DNA of 64,000 nt from Undibacterium sp049340185 (GCF_049340185.1 NZ_JBMPPC010000012.1:1-64000), one strand, 5' to 3'. Shown: positions 55,167 to 64,000, counted from the stretch's first letter. Notes: generated by a model from the sequence alone, not told the origin. Numbers and translations are program-made.

Positions 55167-56273
55167 ATGAAAACCAAAGCAGCAGTCGCATGGCAAGCTG
55201 GCAAACCGCTAACAATTGAAGAAGTTGAATTAGGTGGCCCAAGAGCAGGTGAAGTCCTAGTCGAAATCAAGGCTACCGGCATTTGCCACACCGATTACTA
55301 CACTTTGTCTGGCGCTGATCCTGAAGGTATTTTCCCGGCGATTCTAGGACATGAAGGTGCCGGCATCGTGGTCGATGTCGGCCCCGGTGTTAAGAGTTTG
55401 AAAAAAGATGATCATGTGATCCCGCTCTATACGCCGGAATGCCGTGAATGCAAATTTTGCCTCTCACAAAAAACCAATCTCTGTCAGGCAATCCGCAGCA
55501 CCCAAGGTCGCGGTCTGATGCCAGATGCGACTAGCCGCTTCTCATTAGATGGCAAGCCGCTGTATCACTATATGGGGACATCGACCTTTTCTAATTACAT
55601 CGTAGTACCAGAAATCGCTCTGGCAAAAATCCGCGAAGATGCCCCTTTCGACAAAGTCTGCTACATCGGTTGCGGCGTCACTACCGGCGTCGGCGCTGTA
55701 TTGTTCACGGCTAAAGTCGAAGCCGGTGCCAACGTGGTCGTATTTGGTCTAGGCGGCATCGGACTCAATGTGATCCAGGCGGCGCGCATGGTCGGCGCAA
55801 ATAAAATTATCGGTGTCGATATCAATCCGGCTCGTGAAGCCATGGCGCGTAAATTCGGTATGACACACTTCGTCAATCCGACCGAAGTCGGTAACGTCGT
55901 CGATGCGATTATCGGCCTGACCGATGGCGGCTCAGACTATAGCTTCGAATGTATCGGCAACACTACGACGATGCGTCAGTCACTGGAATCTAGTCACAAA
56001 GGCTGGGGCCAGTCGATCATTATTGGAGTCGCCGCAGCGGGACAGGAAATTAGTACACGCCCATTCCAGCTGGTCACCGGTCGTGTCTGGAAAGGCTCTG
56101 CATTCGGCGGTGCACGCGGCCGTACTGACGTACCAAAAATCGTTGACTGGTACATGGAAGGCAAACTCAACATCGACGATCTGATTACACACAAGCTGCC
56201 ATTAGAACGCATCAACGAAGGCTTTGACTTGATGAAGAGCGGAGAATCGATTCGCTCCGTTGTTGAATTCTAA
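55167..56273 (+). CDS. frmA: S-(hydroxymethyl)glutathione dehydrogenase (class III alcohol dehydrogenase)
   Basis: 368-residue zinc enzyme that oxidises S-hydroxymethylglutathione (formaldehyde bound to glutathione) to S-formylglutathione with NAD. Catalytic zinc ligands in TGICHTDYYTLSG and GHEGAGIVVDVG, structural zinc cysteines in CRECKFCLSQKTNLC, and the NAD fold VFGLGGIGLNVIQAA are intact. It is followed by fghA with a 37-base gap, forming the formaldehyde detoxification operon. It can also reduce S-nitrosoglutathione (family knowledge). Confidence 0.97.
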   Translation: MKTKAAVAWQAGKPLTIEEVELGGPRAGEVLVEIKATGICHTDYYTLSGADPEGIFPAILGHEGAGIVVDVGPGVKSLKKDDHVIPLYTPECRECKFCLSQKTNLCQAIRSTQGRGLMPDATSRFSLDGKPLYHYMGTSTFSNYIVVPEIALAKIREDAPFDKVCYIGCGVTTGVGAVLFTAKVEAGANVVVFGLGGIGLNVIQAARMVGANKIIGVDINPAREAMARKFGMTHFVNPTEVGNVVDAIIGLTDGGSDYSFECIGNTTTMRQSLESSHKGWGQSIIIGVAAAGQEISTRPFQLVTGRVWKGSAFGGARGRTDVPKIVDWYMEGKLNIDDLITHKLPLERINEGFDLMKSGESIRSVVEF

Positions 56274-56310
56274 GCTAACTCATTTTAAGTCAACCAAAAC
56301 TGGAGCCAAG

Positions 56311-57171
56311 ATGACCGCCGCCGCTTTAGAAATAATCAGCGAGCACGCCTGCTACGGCGGCGTGCAAGGTTTTTATCGTCACGAGTCTAGCGAGATCGGA
56401 TTGCCGATGCGGTTTTCGGTGTTCCAGCCACCACAAGCCAAAGAGCGTGCAGTCCCCGTCTTGTTCTATCTGGCGGGGCTCACCTGTAATGAAGAAACCT
56501 TCATGATCAAAGCCGGTGCGCAAAGACTGGCGGCAGAACTCGGCATCATGTTAGTCGCACCAGATACCAGCCCACGCGGCGCGGGTATCTCAGGCGACAG
56601 CGATAGCTGGGATTTCGGTGTCGCTGCCGGTTTTTATCTCGATGCGACGCAAGCACCATGGGAAAAACATTACCGCATGTATTCCTATGTGGTGCATGAA
56701 TTGCGCCACAAAATCCTGAAAAATTTCTCGGCACAGGCAGACCAGATCGGGATCTTTGGTCACTCCATGGGTGGCCATGGCGCCCTCACACTGGCACTGC
56801 GCAACCGGGACATTTACCGCTCAGTCTCTGCCTTTGCACCGATTGCAGCGCCGACCAAATGTCCCTGGGGACAGAAGGCATTCAACGGCTATCTGGGAGC
56901 TGATCAAAGCACCTGGCTCGATTATGATGCATCGATCCTGATGGCAAACACCAGCACGCCTTTTCCTCACGGGATTTTGATTGACCAGGGACTCGGCGAT
57001 AAATTTTTAGCTGAGCAATTACTGCCTCACGAATTCGAAGTCGCCTGTGCAACAGTCAACCAGCCCCTAACTTTGCGACGTCATGAGGGCTACGATCACG
57101 GCTACTACTTCATCACAAGTTTTATCGAGGACCATTTACGGTTTCATGCGGCGATCTTGAATACGGCATAA
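56311..57171 (+). CDS. fghA: S-formylglutathione hydrolase
   Basis: 286-residue alpha/beta hydrolase that splits S-formylglutathione into formate and glutathione, completing formaldehyde detoxification started by FrmA. Nucleophile S152 is in FGHSMGGHGALT; the other triad residues lie in DQGLGDKFL and GYDHGYYF. The ATG at 56311 has GGAG before it; the frame from 56260 overlaps frmA without support. A long hairpin follows before the next, converging gene. Confidence 0.96.
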   Translation: MTAAALEIISEHACYGGVQGFYRHESSEIGLPMRFSVFQPPQAKERAVPVLFYLAGLTCNEETFMIKAGAQRLAAELGIMLVAPDTSPRGAGISGDSDSWDFGVAAGFYLDATQAPWEKHYRMYSYVVHELRHKILKNFSAQADQIGIFGHSMGGHGALTLALRNRDIYRSVSAFAPIAAPTKCPWGQKAFNGYLGADQSTWLDYDASILMANTSTPFPHGILIDQGLGDKFLAEQLLPHEFEVACATVNQPLTLRRHEGYDHGYYFITSFIEDHLRFHAAILNTA

Positions 57172-57207
57172 AAACCAAGGCATGTTTTTTTCTTGATTTT
57201 AAAATTG

Positions 57208-57273
57208 AATCCGCAATACTGGTGCGCCTTTTAGGACCAAATACGTCCAGAAGGCGCGTCAGCATTGCGGATT
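57208..57273. repeat. Imperfect 66-base palindromic element
   Basis: AATCCGCAAT (57208-57217) pairs with ATTGCGGATT (57264-57273); inside, GCGCCTT pairs with AAGGCGC and AGGAC with GTCC. It lies between the converging fghA and HerA-like genes. It may act as a terminator or be a REP-like repeat; there is no clear T-tail. Confidence 0.7.
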
Positions 57274-57331
57274 GCATGGATTAATGTGCAGAAAATTTTA
57301 TAGCGGTACATCCTGCCACTTGGAAATCATT

Positions 57332-58990
57332 TTATTTTTTCTTCAAAATAGACCCGAGCACACCGCGAATAATCTCACGGCCAACCTGTGATCCGATGGT
57401 TCGCACTGCCGATTTAACCATAGTCTCTGCGACGTTATCGCGACGACGTATGCCTCCGCTACCACCGAGCAAATTGCCGAATACGCTTTTCAGCGTATCG
57501 CTGATACCGCCCTCTTCCTGAGATTGCTGTTGAGATTGCTGTTGAGACTGCTCCTGCGTTTGCGCTTGTCGCTGCGAGGGGATCGTTGGCACTGACTCCG
57601 TGGGCGTGTGGCTTGATACAGTAGTCCCGCCAGAATTACCCCAGCCATCGCCGATACCACCAGAGTGATCGGTCGCTGGTGCGCTTTGCGGCTGATTTTG
57701 CGATTGAGTACTGGCGACTCTGCCTTTGAGTTTTTCGTAGGCAGAATCACGATCTATCGTTTTTTCGTAGACGCCTGCAACAATCGAAGTCGCCATAATT
57801 TGCTGGCGCTCTTCAGGTGAAATCGCACCGATCTGCGATGCCGGTGGCAGGATAAAACCGCGCTGGACGATAGTTGGCCGACCTTTTTCATCCAGAAAAG
57901 AAATCAATGCCTCACCCACACCCAGCTCACTGATGACCTGCGCCGTATCAAGATCGGGATTGGGGCGGAAAGTTTCTGCCGCTGCCTGCACAGCCTTCTG
58001 ATCGCGCGGCGTGTAGGCGCGTAAAGCATGCTGCACACGATTGCCAAGCTGTCCCAACACCGTATCGGGAATATCGAGCGGATTTTGCGTGACAAAATAC
58101 ACACCTACACCTTTAGAACGGATCAGACGGACGACTTGTTCGATTTTTTGCAATAAGACTTTGGGCGCTTCGTCGAACAGTAAATGCGCTTCGTCAAAGA
58201 AGAACACCATCTTAGGCTGATCAAGATCCCCGACTTCAGGCAGATGCTCATACAGCTCAGACAGCATCCACAGCAAGAAGGTCGAATATAAACGCGGCGA
58301 TTGCAGTAACTGGTCGGCGGCGAGGATATTCACAATACCTTTGCCGGTGGCATCGGTTTGCAGCATATCGTCCAGATTCAGCATTGGCTCACCAAAGAAT
58401 TGCTCACCACCCTGCTCAGAGATCGCCAGCAGACCGCGCTGTATTGCACCGATGCTGGCCGCAGAGATATTACCGTATTCGGTCTGGAACTCACTCGCGT
58501 TGTCGCCCAGATGCTGCAACATCGCACGCAAATCCTTGGAATCAAGTAAGAGCAAGCCGTTATCATCGGCGATTTTAAAGGCGAGCTGCAATACGCCTTC
58601 CTGAGTGTCATTCAGGTTCAGCATGCGCCCTAACATCAGCGGCCCGAGATCAGAAATCGTTGCGCGTACGGGATGACCTTGCTTGCCAAATACATCCCAG
58701 AACGTGACAGGACAAGGCCTCCAGTCCGGTGCAGCGATCCCAAGTTGCTCACAACGCTGCTGGATTTTGGGGCCAGACTGCCCTGGATGCGCCATGCCGG
58801 ACAGATCTCCCTTTACGTCGGCCATGAAAACCGGCACGCCGATATCCGAGAATGCCTGCGCCATCACTTGCAGTGTCACGGTCTTACCGGTACCGGTTGC
58901 CCCGGTAATACAGCCGTGGCGATTCGCCCAATCTGACAGTAAATGCAGTTCCTGCGCTTGATTTTTTGCAATAAGCAGTGGTTTTGACAT
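57332..58990 (-). CDS. HerA-like ATPase (DUF853 family)
   Basis: 552-residue AAA-type DNA translocase-like ATPase of the DUF853 group. The P-loop GATGTGKT (30-37) and Walker B VFFFDEAHLLFDEAPK are intact, followed by VYFVTQNPLDIPDTVLGQLGNRVQHALRAYTPRDQKAV. The C-terminal 130 residues carry a serine/glutamine-rich linker with repeated SQQQ units (about residues 470-495), then a conserved GQVGREIIRGVLGSILKKK-like end. The function in bacteria is not defined; the family is related to HerA/FtsK pumps. It faces away from yebC. Confidence 0.88.
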   Translation of the reverse strand: MSKPLLIAKNQAQELHLLSDWANRHGCITGATGTGKTVTLQVMAQAFSDIGVPVFMADVKGDLSGMAHPGQSGPKIQQRCEQLGIAAPDWRPCPVTFWDVFGKQGHPVRATISDLGPLMLGRMLNLNDTQEGVLQLAFKIADDNGLLLLDSKDLRAMLQHLGDNASEFQTEYGNISAASIGAIQRGLLAISEQGGEQFFGEPMLNLDDMLQTDATGKGIVNILAADQLLQSPRLYSTFLLWMLSELYEHLPEVGDLDQPKMVFFFDEAHLLFDEAPKVLLQKIEQVVRLIRSKGVGVYFVTQNPLDIPDTVLGQLGNRVQHALRAYTPRDQKAVQAAAETFRPNPDLDTAQVISELGVGEALISFLDEKGRPTIVQRGFILPPASQIGAISPEERQQIMATSIVAGVYEKTIDRDSAYEKLKGRVASTQSQNQPQSAPATDHSGGIGDGWGNSGGTTVSSHTPTESVPTIPSQRQAQTQEQSQQQSQQQSQEEGGISDTLKSVFGNLLGGSGGIRRRDNVAETMVKSAVRTIGSQVGREIIRGVLGSILKKK

Positions 58991-59121
58991 GGTTTTGGTC
59001 GTTCTCTAGGGGGATTTGAATAAAATCACTATGTTAAAATGGCAGACTTCATTATAGAACCGAAGCTAGGGGAATTTGCCTGGCTTTAGGTGAACAATTG
59101 CCAATTCAAGAGAGAGCGATC

Positions 59122-59847
59122 ATGGCAGGACATAGTAAATGGGCCAATATCAAGCATAAAAAAGCGGCCACCGATGCAAAACGCGGCAAAATCTGGACGC
59201 GTCTGATTAAAGAAATTACGGTTGCAGCACGCATGGGCGGCGATGATGTCGCCTCGAATCCACGTCTGCGCCTGGCAGTCGATAAAGCAGCCGGCGCCAA
59301 TATGCCGAAAGAAAACGTCACCCGCGCAATACAGCGCGGTAGCGGCACACTGGAAGGGGCGAACTATGAAGAGATTCGCTACGAGGGTTACGGTATCGGC
59401 GGCGCAGCGATTATCGTCGACTGCATGACCGACAACCGTGTACGTACCGTCGCAGAAGTACGCCATGCATTCAGCAAATTCGGCGGCAACATGGGCACTG
59501 AGGGTTCGGTCGCATTTTTATTCACGCATTGCGGTCAGATGTTGTTTGCGCCGGGCACGAATGAAGATGCATTGATGGAAGCTGCCTTAGAAGCCGGTGC
59601 CGATGATGTCGTCACCGATGAAGAAGGTGGCATTGAAGTCTTGTGCCAACCCTACGACATGTCCGGCATTAAGGATGCGCTGGAAAAAGCCGGATTCATC
59701 CCGGAAGTCGCTGAAGTCATTATGAAGCCAGGTACAGAAACCGTCTTCACTGGCGATGACGCAATCAAGATGCAAAAATTATTGGATGCGCTGGAAAATC
59801 TGGACGACGTCCAAGAAGTCTTCACCAACGCCATCATCGAAGATTAA
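59122..59847 (+). CDS. yebC: YebC/PmpR-family protein
   Basis: 241-residue three-domain protein of the YebC family, known both as a transcription regulator and as a factor that helps ribosomes at proline-rich stretches. The N-terminus MAGHSKWANIKHKKAATDAKRGK is diagnostic, as are GGDDVASNPRLRLAVDKA and NMPKENVTRAIQRGSG. ATG at 59122 chosen as the invariant family start. It is the first gene of the run to rlmH. Confidence 0.95.
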   Translation: MAGHSKWANIKHKKAATDAKRGKIWTRLIKEITVAARMGGDDVASNPRLRLAVDKAAGANMPKENVTRAIQRGSGTLEGANYEEIRYEGYGIGGAAIIVDCMTDNRVRTVAEVRHAFSKFGGNMGTEGSVAFLFTHCGQMLFAPGTNEDALMEAALEAGADDVVTDEEGGIEVLCQPYDMSGIKDALEKAGFIPEVAEVIMKPGTETVFTGDDAIKMQKLLDALENLDDVQEVFTNAIIED

Positions 59848-59933
59848 ATCTGATGTGCCGTTGCAGAACATCGGTAGTAAATGCAACTTCATGCAACTCG
59901 ATGCAACGCAGTCATTGAAAAAAGAAAGCTGTT

Positions 59934-61208
59934 ATGAAAATTCTCGTCGTAGGCTCTGGTGGCCGTGAACACGCATTAGCCTGGAAACTCGCGCAATCGG
60001 AACGTGTACAGACCATTTTTGTCGCTCCCGGCAATGGCGGTACTGCACAAGACATCCGCCTGAAAAACATCGCGCTGACTGACTCCGTTGCGCTGGCAGA
60101 TTTTGTTGAGCAAGAGCATATCGGACTCACCGTCGTAGGCCCGGAAGTGCCGCTGGCAGCAGGTATCGTAAATGTATTCCGCGCCCGCGGTCTGAAAATC
60201 TTTGGCCCGAGCAAAGAAGCTGCGCAACTCGAAAGCTCCAAGGATTTTGCCAAATCCTTCATGCAGCGCCACGCTATTCCGACGGCGGAATACCAGACGT
60301 TTTCAGATCTCTCTGGCGCCCATGATTACATCGTAAAAAAAGGGGCACCTATCGTCATCAAGGCTGATGGCCTGGCCGCAGGTAAAGGTGTCGTCGTTGC
60401 CATGACACTCGACGAGGCACATGCTGCCGTCGATATGATGCTGTCTGACAATAAGCTCGGCGATGCAGGTGCGCGTGTCGTGATCGAAGAATTTCTGGCG
60501 GGAGAAGAAGCTAGTTTTATCGTCATGGTAGATGGCAAAAATATTCTGCCACTCGCAACCAGTCAGGATCACAAACGCTTGCTGGATCATGATGAAGGTC
60601 CGAACACCGGCGGCATGGGAGCGTACTCCCCGGCGCCTATCGTGACACCGCAATTACATGCCCGCGTGATGCGCGAGATTATTATTCCGACCGTACAAGG
60701 CATGGCGAAAGACGGCATCGTCTTCACCGGTTTCCTATACGCCGGCCTGATGATTGATGATCAGGGCAATCCAAAAACCCTGGAATTCAATTGCCGCATG
60801 GGCGATCCTGAGACTCAGCCTATCATGGCGCGCCTGAAAACCGATCTCGTCAATGTCATGGAACACGCCGTCGATGGCACACTCGATACGGTGGAACTGG
60901 AATGGGACCGCCGCACAGCGATGGGTGTCGTGATGGCCGCCGCGGGCTATCCTGATGCGCCGCGCAAAGGCGATGTGATCACTGGCATACCGGCCGAAAC
61001 CGCGGACTGCGTGACATTCCATGCTGGTACTGCTCTAAAAGACGGCACACTGACAGCAACAGGTGGACGCGTATTATGCGTCGTCGGTCTGGGCGACACG
61101 GTCAAGCTGGCACAAAAACATGCCTACGAAGTGGTAGAAAAAATCCATTTCGATGGCGCTCAATATCGTCGTGATATTGGCTGGCGTGCGATGAATAAGA
61201 AACATTAA
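59934..61208 (+). CDS. purD: Phosphoribosylamine-glycine ligase
   Basis: 424-residue ATP-grasp enzyme for the second step of purine synthesis. MKILVVGSGGREHALAWKL marks the N-terminal domain; ATP-grasp features APIVIKADGLAAGKGVVVA and EEFLAGEEASFIV and the metal-binding EFNCRMGDPETQ are present. It lies 86 bases after yebC and 52 bases before hemF, with a short direct repeat (ACTGTCACCAC at 61218 and 61236) in the second gap. Confidence 0.97.
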   Translation: MKILVVGSGGREHALAWKLAQSERVQTIFVAPGNGGTAQDIRLKNIALTDSVALADFVEQEHIGLTVVGPEVPLAAGIVNVFRARGLKIFGPSKEAAQLESSKDFAKSFMQRHAIPTAEYQTFSDLSGAHDYIVKKGAPIVIKADGLAAGKGVVVAMTLDEAHAAVDMMLSDNKLGDAGARVVIEEFLAGEEASFIVMVDGKNILPLATSQDHKRLLDHDEGPNTGGMGAYSPAPIVTPQLHARVMREIIIPTVQGMAKDGIVFTGFLYAGLMIDDQGNPKTLEFNCRMGDPETQPIMARLKTDLVNVMEHAVDGTLDTVELEWDRRTAMGVVMAAAGYPDAPRKGDVITGIPAETADCVTFHAGTALKDGTLTATGGRVLCVVGLGDTVKLAQKHAYEVVEKIHFDGAQYRRDIGWRAMNKKH

Positions 61209-61260
61209 TTAATCCCCACTGTCACCACTATTACTACTGTCACCACATTAATCAGAACGC

Positions 61261-62160
61261 ATGACTGACTCACACGCCGTAAAAGCCTACTTGCTTGGAT
61301 TACAGTCCAAGATCGTCGCCACGATGGAAAAGATCGATGGTAAGGACTTTATTATCGATAGCTGGGATCGCCCGGAAGGTGGCGGCGGAATTTCGCGCGT
61401 GATTGAAGAAGGCAATGTATTCGAACGCGGCGGTGTAAATTTTTCTCATGTGATGGGGAATAACCTGCCTCCGTCAGCGGCAGCCCATCGCCCCGAACTC
61501 GCTGGTCGCAAGTGGGAAGCCATGGGCGTGTCACTGGTGCTGCATCCGCGCAATCCCTACGCACCGACCGTGCATATGAATGTACGTTTCTTCACAACCT
61601 ATGCCGAGGGTCAGCCCGATGTATGGTGGTTTGGTGGCGGCATGGATCTGACACCCTACTACGGCTTTGTTGATGATGCACAGCATTTCCATCAAAGCTG
61701 CAAAGATGCGCTGGTCCCATTTGGCCAGGATTTGCATCCGCGCTTTAAGAAATGGTGTGACGAATATTTTTATCTGAAGCACCGCAAAGAAGCACGTGGC
61801 GTTGGCGGCATTTTCTTCGATGATTTCAATGAACTCGATTTTGCAGCCAGCTTTGCGATGATGCAAAGTGTCGGCGATGCATTTGCCCCCGCCTATAGCG
61901 CTATCCTTGAAAAGCGCAAAGACTTGTCCTATGGTGAACGTGAGCGCGATTTCCAGGCGTACCGCCGGGGTCGTTATGTCGAGTTTAATCTGGTGTTCGA
62001 TCGTGGCACACTATTTGGGTTGCAATCCGGTGGCAGGACCGAATCCATATTGATGTCCATGCCACCGGTAGTAAAATGGCGTTATGACTGGTCGCCGGAA
62101 GAAAACAGTGCCGAAGCAGCGCTGGCAAAAGAATTTTTGCCGCACAGGGAATGGGTTTAA
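61261..62160 (+). CDS. hemF: Oxygen-dependent coproporphyrinogen III oxidase
   Basis: 299-residue enzyme that uses oxygen to convert coproporphyrinogen III to protoporphyrinogen IX in haem synthesis. The family signature WFGGGMDLTPYYGFVDDAQHFH and HRKEARGVGGIFFDDFNE are present; length is standard. Its stop codon is directly followed by the nadD start codon, so expression is coupled. The oxygen-dependent form suits an aerobic organism. Confidence 0.97.
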   Translation: MTDSHAVKAYLLGLQSKIVATMEKIDGKDFIIDSWDRPEGGGGISRVIEEGNVFERGGVNFSHVMGNNLPPSAAAHRPELAGRKWEAMGVSLVLHPRNPYAPTVHMNVRFFTTYAEGQPDVWWFGGGMDLTPYYGFVDDAQHFHQSCKDALVPFGQDLHPRFKKWCDEYFYLKHRKEARGVGGIFFDDFNELDFAASFAMMQSVGDAFAPAYSAILEKRKDLSYGERERDFQAYRRGRYVEFNLVFDRGTLFGLQSGGRTESILMSMPPVVKWRYDWSPEENSAEAALAKEFLPHREWV

Positions 62161-62931
62161 ATGACTGCGTCACCGGATTCTGTCTCGACCAATAAGATAG
62201 CCGGGACGAATCCGCTACATCAGCAGATTCAGCAAGCTCAGCGCTGTGTCGTCGTCCTGGGTGGCAGTTTTGATCCGGTTCACCTTGGTCATGTCGCGCT
62301 GGCAAAACGATTTATCACTTTATTAGAACCTCAGGAGTTACGGGTCGTACCGGCCGGTAATCCCTGGCAAAAGAAGGGTTTGATCGCCAGCGCGGAGCAA
62401 AGATGTGCCATGCTGGAATTGGCGTTTGCAGAGCTAAACACATGCAAACTAACGATAGATCAGCAAGAAATACAGCGCGCCAGGCATCAGCGCGCCACTT
62501 ATACCGTCGACACCTTGCGCGCTTTGCGGGCTGAGTATGGCGACAAGACTTCCATCGTTTTTTTAATCGGTGCCGACCAGTTGCAGAATCTGTCTAGCTG
62601 GCACCAATGGCAACATTTGTTTGATCTGGCGCATCTATGCGCGGCCTCACGACCCGGCTTCCAACTGGAGCAGACAAATTCGCCACAAGCAGTAATGTCA
62701 GTAGCGCAGCAAACACAGCAGCAAGTGCTGCAAAAATTCAAGCAAGGAGCGGCAACACCGGAACAAATTCGCAACACCCCCGCTGGGCGGACCTATCTGG
62801 CAGAGGATCTCCTCGTCGATATTTCAGCCACACAGATTCGTGACGATCTGCAGCATGGACAGCTAACAACATCGCTAGTGCCTCGCAAGGTGCTAGACTA
62901 TATACAACAACATCATATATACGAAAAATAA
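62161..62931 (+). CDS. nadD: Nicotinate-nucleotide adenylyltransferase
   Basis: 256-residue enzyme that joins nicotinate mononucleotide to AMP in NAD synthesis. The nucleotidyltransferase motif GGSFDPVHLGHVALA (34-48) and the C-terminal ISATQIRDDL are present. About 28 residues precede the first strand, slightly longer than average. It starts directly after hemF and shares its last base with the rsfS start (TAATG). Confidence 0.95.
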   Translation: MTASPDSVSTNKIAGTNPLHQQIQQAQRCVVVLGGSFDPVHLGHVALAKRFITLLEPQELRVVPAGNPWQKKGLIASAEQRCAMLELAFAELNTCKLTIDQQEIQRARHQRATYTVDTLRALRAEYGDKTSIVFLIGADQLQNLSSWHQWQHLFDLAHLCAASRPGFQLEQTNSPQAVMSVAQQTQQQVLQKFKQGAATPEQIRNTPAGRTYLAEDLLVDISATQIRDDLQHGQLTTSLVPRKVLDYIQQHHIYEK

Positions 62932-63635
62932 TGGATATCAAACAACTACAAACTCTCGTCTTTGACGCTCTGGAAGACGTAAAAGCACAAGACATCATCG
63001 TCTACGACACTACCCACCTGACCAGTCTGTTCGACCGCGTTGCGATTGCCTCCGGTACGTCAAACCGTCAAACCAAAGCTCTGGCAGCGTCAGTGCGCGA
63101 CAAAGTCAAACAAAATGGCGGCGACGTCATCGGCATGGAAGGTGAAACAACCGGTGAATGGGTACTGGTCGATCTGGGCGATATGGTCGTTCATATCATG
63201 CAACCGGCCATCCGCGCCTACTACCGCCTGGAAGAAATCTGGGGCGACAAAGAAATTAAATTCGGCGCAGCCAAACGCGGTACGAAAAAATTAGCCAGCG
63301 CATCAGAAGACGAAGAAGCCAAACCAAAACGTGCAAGTCGCGCCAAGGCTGCACCTGTCGAAGTCACACACGATATGATGGCCAGCCAGACTACGTTGGA
63401 CGACGAACCGAAGAAAGCCACGCGCAAACCTCGCGTAGCCAAAGCTGCCAGCGCTGATGCACCAGCAAAACCGGTACGTAAAACAGCAACAACCGCTGCT
63501 ACTGGCGTGAAAAAAACGACCGCCAAAACACCAAGCGGTACTCGCGTCAAAGTTGCTGCGACCAAAACCGCTGTTGCCTCCGCCAAAAAAGCCGCCGATA
63601 AAAAAGCGACTACTCGTCGTAAAACTGCAGAATAA
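62931..63635 (+). CDS. rsfS: Ribosome silencing factor with long basic tail
   Basis: 234 residues. Residues 1-112 are the complete RsfS/Iojap domain (KAQDIIVYDTTHLTSLFDRVAIASG, EWVLVDLGDMVVHIMQP, YRLEEIW), which binds ribosomal protein uL14 and stops subunit joining under starvation. Residues 113-234 are an added tail rich in lysine, alanine and threonine, with runs such as KKATRKPRVAKAA and KKAADKKATTRRK, like histone H1-type tails. RsfS in most bacteria ends near residue 115, so the tail doubles its size. It follows nadD directly and is followed by a terminator. Confidence 0.93.
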   Translation: MDIKQLQTLVFDALEDVKAQDIIVYDTTHLTSLFDRVAIASGTSNRQTKALAASVRDKVKQNGGDVIGMEGETTGEWVLVDLGDMVVHIMQPAIRAYYRLEEIWGDKEIKFGAAKRGTKKLASASEDEEAKPKRASRAKAAPVEVTHDMMASQTTLDDEPKKATRKPRVAKAASADAPAKPVRKTATTAATGVKKTTAKTPSGTRVKVAATKTAVASAKKAADKKATTRRKTAE

Positions 63636-63747
63636 TCTGATTCGCTTACAAGAGTCGGTTGATAAATTCGTTTAAAAGATCTATTTACAGACGTGTTGAA
63701 CAAATTTATTTAACAGATCGGCTTACTTGATACGGCAGATTAAATAT

Positions 63748-63777
63748 AGGCTTCTGTGTAAAACAGAAGCCTTTTTT
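63748..63777 (+). terminator. Rho-independent terminator after rsfS
   Basis: AGGCTTCTGT pairs with ACAGAAGCCT around a 5-base loop, followed by a run of T. It lies 113 bases after rsfS and 59 bases before rlmH, so rlmH may need its own promoter or act by read-through. Confidence 0.9.
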
Positions 63778-63835
63778 ACGACTGTTTTTTCTGATTTTTT
63801 CCAAAAATTTTCCTCAATTAATTAGCTACCATTTT

Positions 63836-64000
63836 ATGCAACTCATCATCGCTGCCGTTGGTCACAAAATGCCCGCATGGATAGAGGACGGCTTTAATGA
63901 ATACAGCAAACGCATGCCGCCCGAATGCCGGATTCATCTGAAAGAAATTAAGCCCGTTGAGCGCTCCGGCAGTAAAACTGCCGAAACCGTGATGGGGCTG
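63836..64000 (+). CDS. rlmH: 23S rRNA (pseudouridine-1915-N3) methyltransferase, 5' part
   Basis: The first 55 codons of rlmH; the window ends inside the gene. The N-terminus MQLIIAAVGHKMPAWIEDGF followed by YSKRMPPECRIHLKEIKP is diagnostic of this SPOUT-type methyltransferase, which modifies helix 69 of 23S rRNA. Gene order rsfS-rlmH is typical. Confidence 0.93.
   Translation, partial: MQLIIAAVGHKMPAWIEDGFNEYSKRMPPECRIHLKEIKPVERSGSKTAETVMGL

Noticed and set aside
57475..57560. Possible repeat array in the HerA-like gene
   Set aside because: The repeats encode a glutamine/serine linker in frame, so they are explained by the protein.

Overview
This window is ordinary chromosomal DNA of a betaproteobacterium. 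The closest fit is Oxalobacteraceae (an Undibacterium- or Herminiimonas-like organism). That rests on the yebC-purD-hemF-nadD-rsfS-rlmH run, the edd/eda/pgi and zwf/pgl/hexR sugar block, paired DUF349 and DUF1631 proteins, mid-range GC, and dense gene packing with T-tailed hairpin terminators. I saw no rRNA, tRNA, insertion sequence, prophage or CRISPR array. Species assignment is inference.

Layout. 1-7211: an AT-rich membrane acyltransferase, a DUF885 peptidase-like protein, and a divergent pair of a four-PAS histidine kinase and a receiver-only response regulator. 7236-14719: maleylacetoacetate/maleylpyruvate isomerase with its FAH-type hydrolase, a large DUF349 protein, an MTA/SAH deaminase-type amidohydrolase and an M14 carboxypeptidase-like exoprotein. 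14745-19239: small envelope proteins, a DUF1345 membrane protein, and a signalling set made of a DUF3391-like protein, an HDOD protein and a cNMP-binding GGDEF diguanylate cyclase. 19352-26029: an OmpW porin, a GDSL lipoprotein and a two-gene RND efflux system.

26440-28958 is the most distinctive locus: a small exported four-cysteine peptide of DUF2282 (bufferin) type, a DUF692 MNIO enzyme, a DUF2063 partner and a DoxX membrane protein, all on the minus strand. It is preceded by an ECF-sigma-like promoter. This looks like a bufferin-class RiPP operon for metal (copper) protection.

29213-34381 holds small proteins (S4 RNA-binding, bacteriohemerythrin, YjfB-like), mobB and ppc. 34649-42702 is the sugar block: pgi, eda and edd on the minus strand and zwf, pgl and hexR on the plus strand. 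The edd/zwf divergent region carries a HexR-like operator that overlaps the presumed zwf -35. Together these genes form the Entner-Doudoroff route and its KDPG-sensing repressor, with fbp and ppc nearby. 42800-53128 has a DedA-rhodanese fusion, ribA, fbp, pepN, a lipoprotein, a DUF1631 protein, a 51-residue membrane peptide and a quinone oxidoreductase. 53185-57171 has an EamA transporter and a GAF protein followed by the glutathione-dependent formaldehyde detoxification pair frmA-fghA. 57332-64000 has a HerA-like ATPase and then the yebC...rlmH run, with rlmH cut by the window edge.

Other signals include a 15-base element shared exactly by two intergenic regions with a related palindrome in a third, two long hairpins between convergent genes, a possible -1 frameshift in a 42-codon reading frame after pgl, and an 8-bp tandem repeat at the edd stop.
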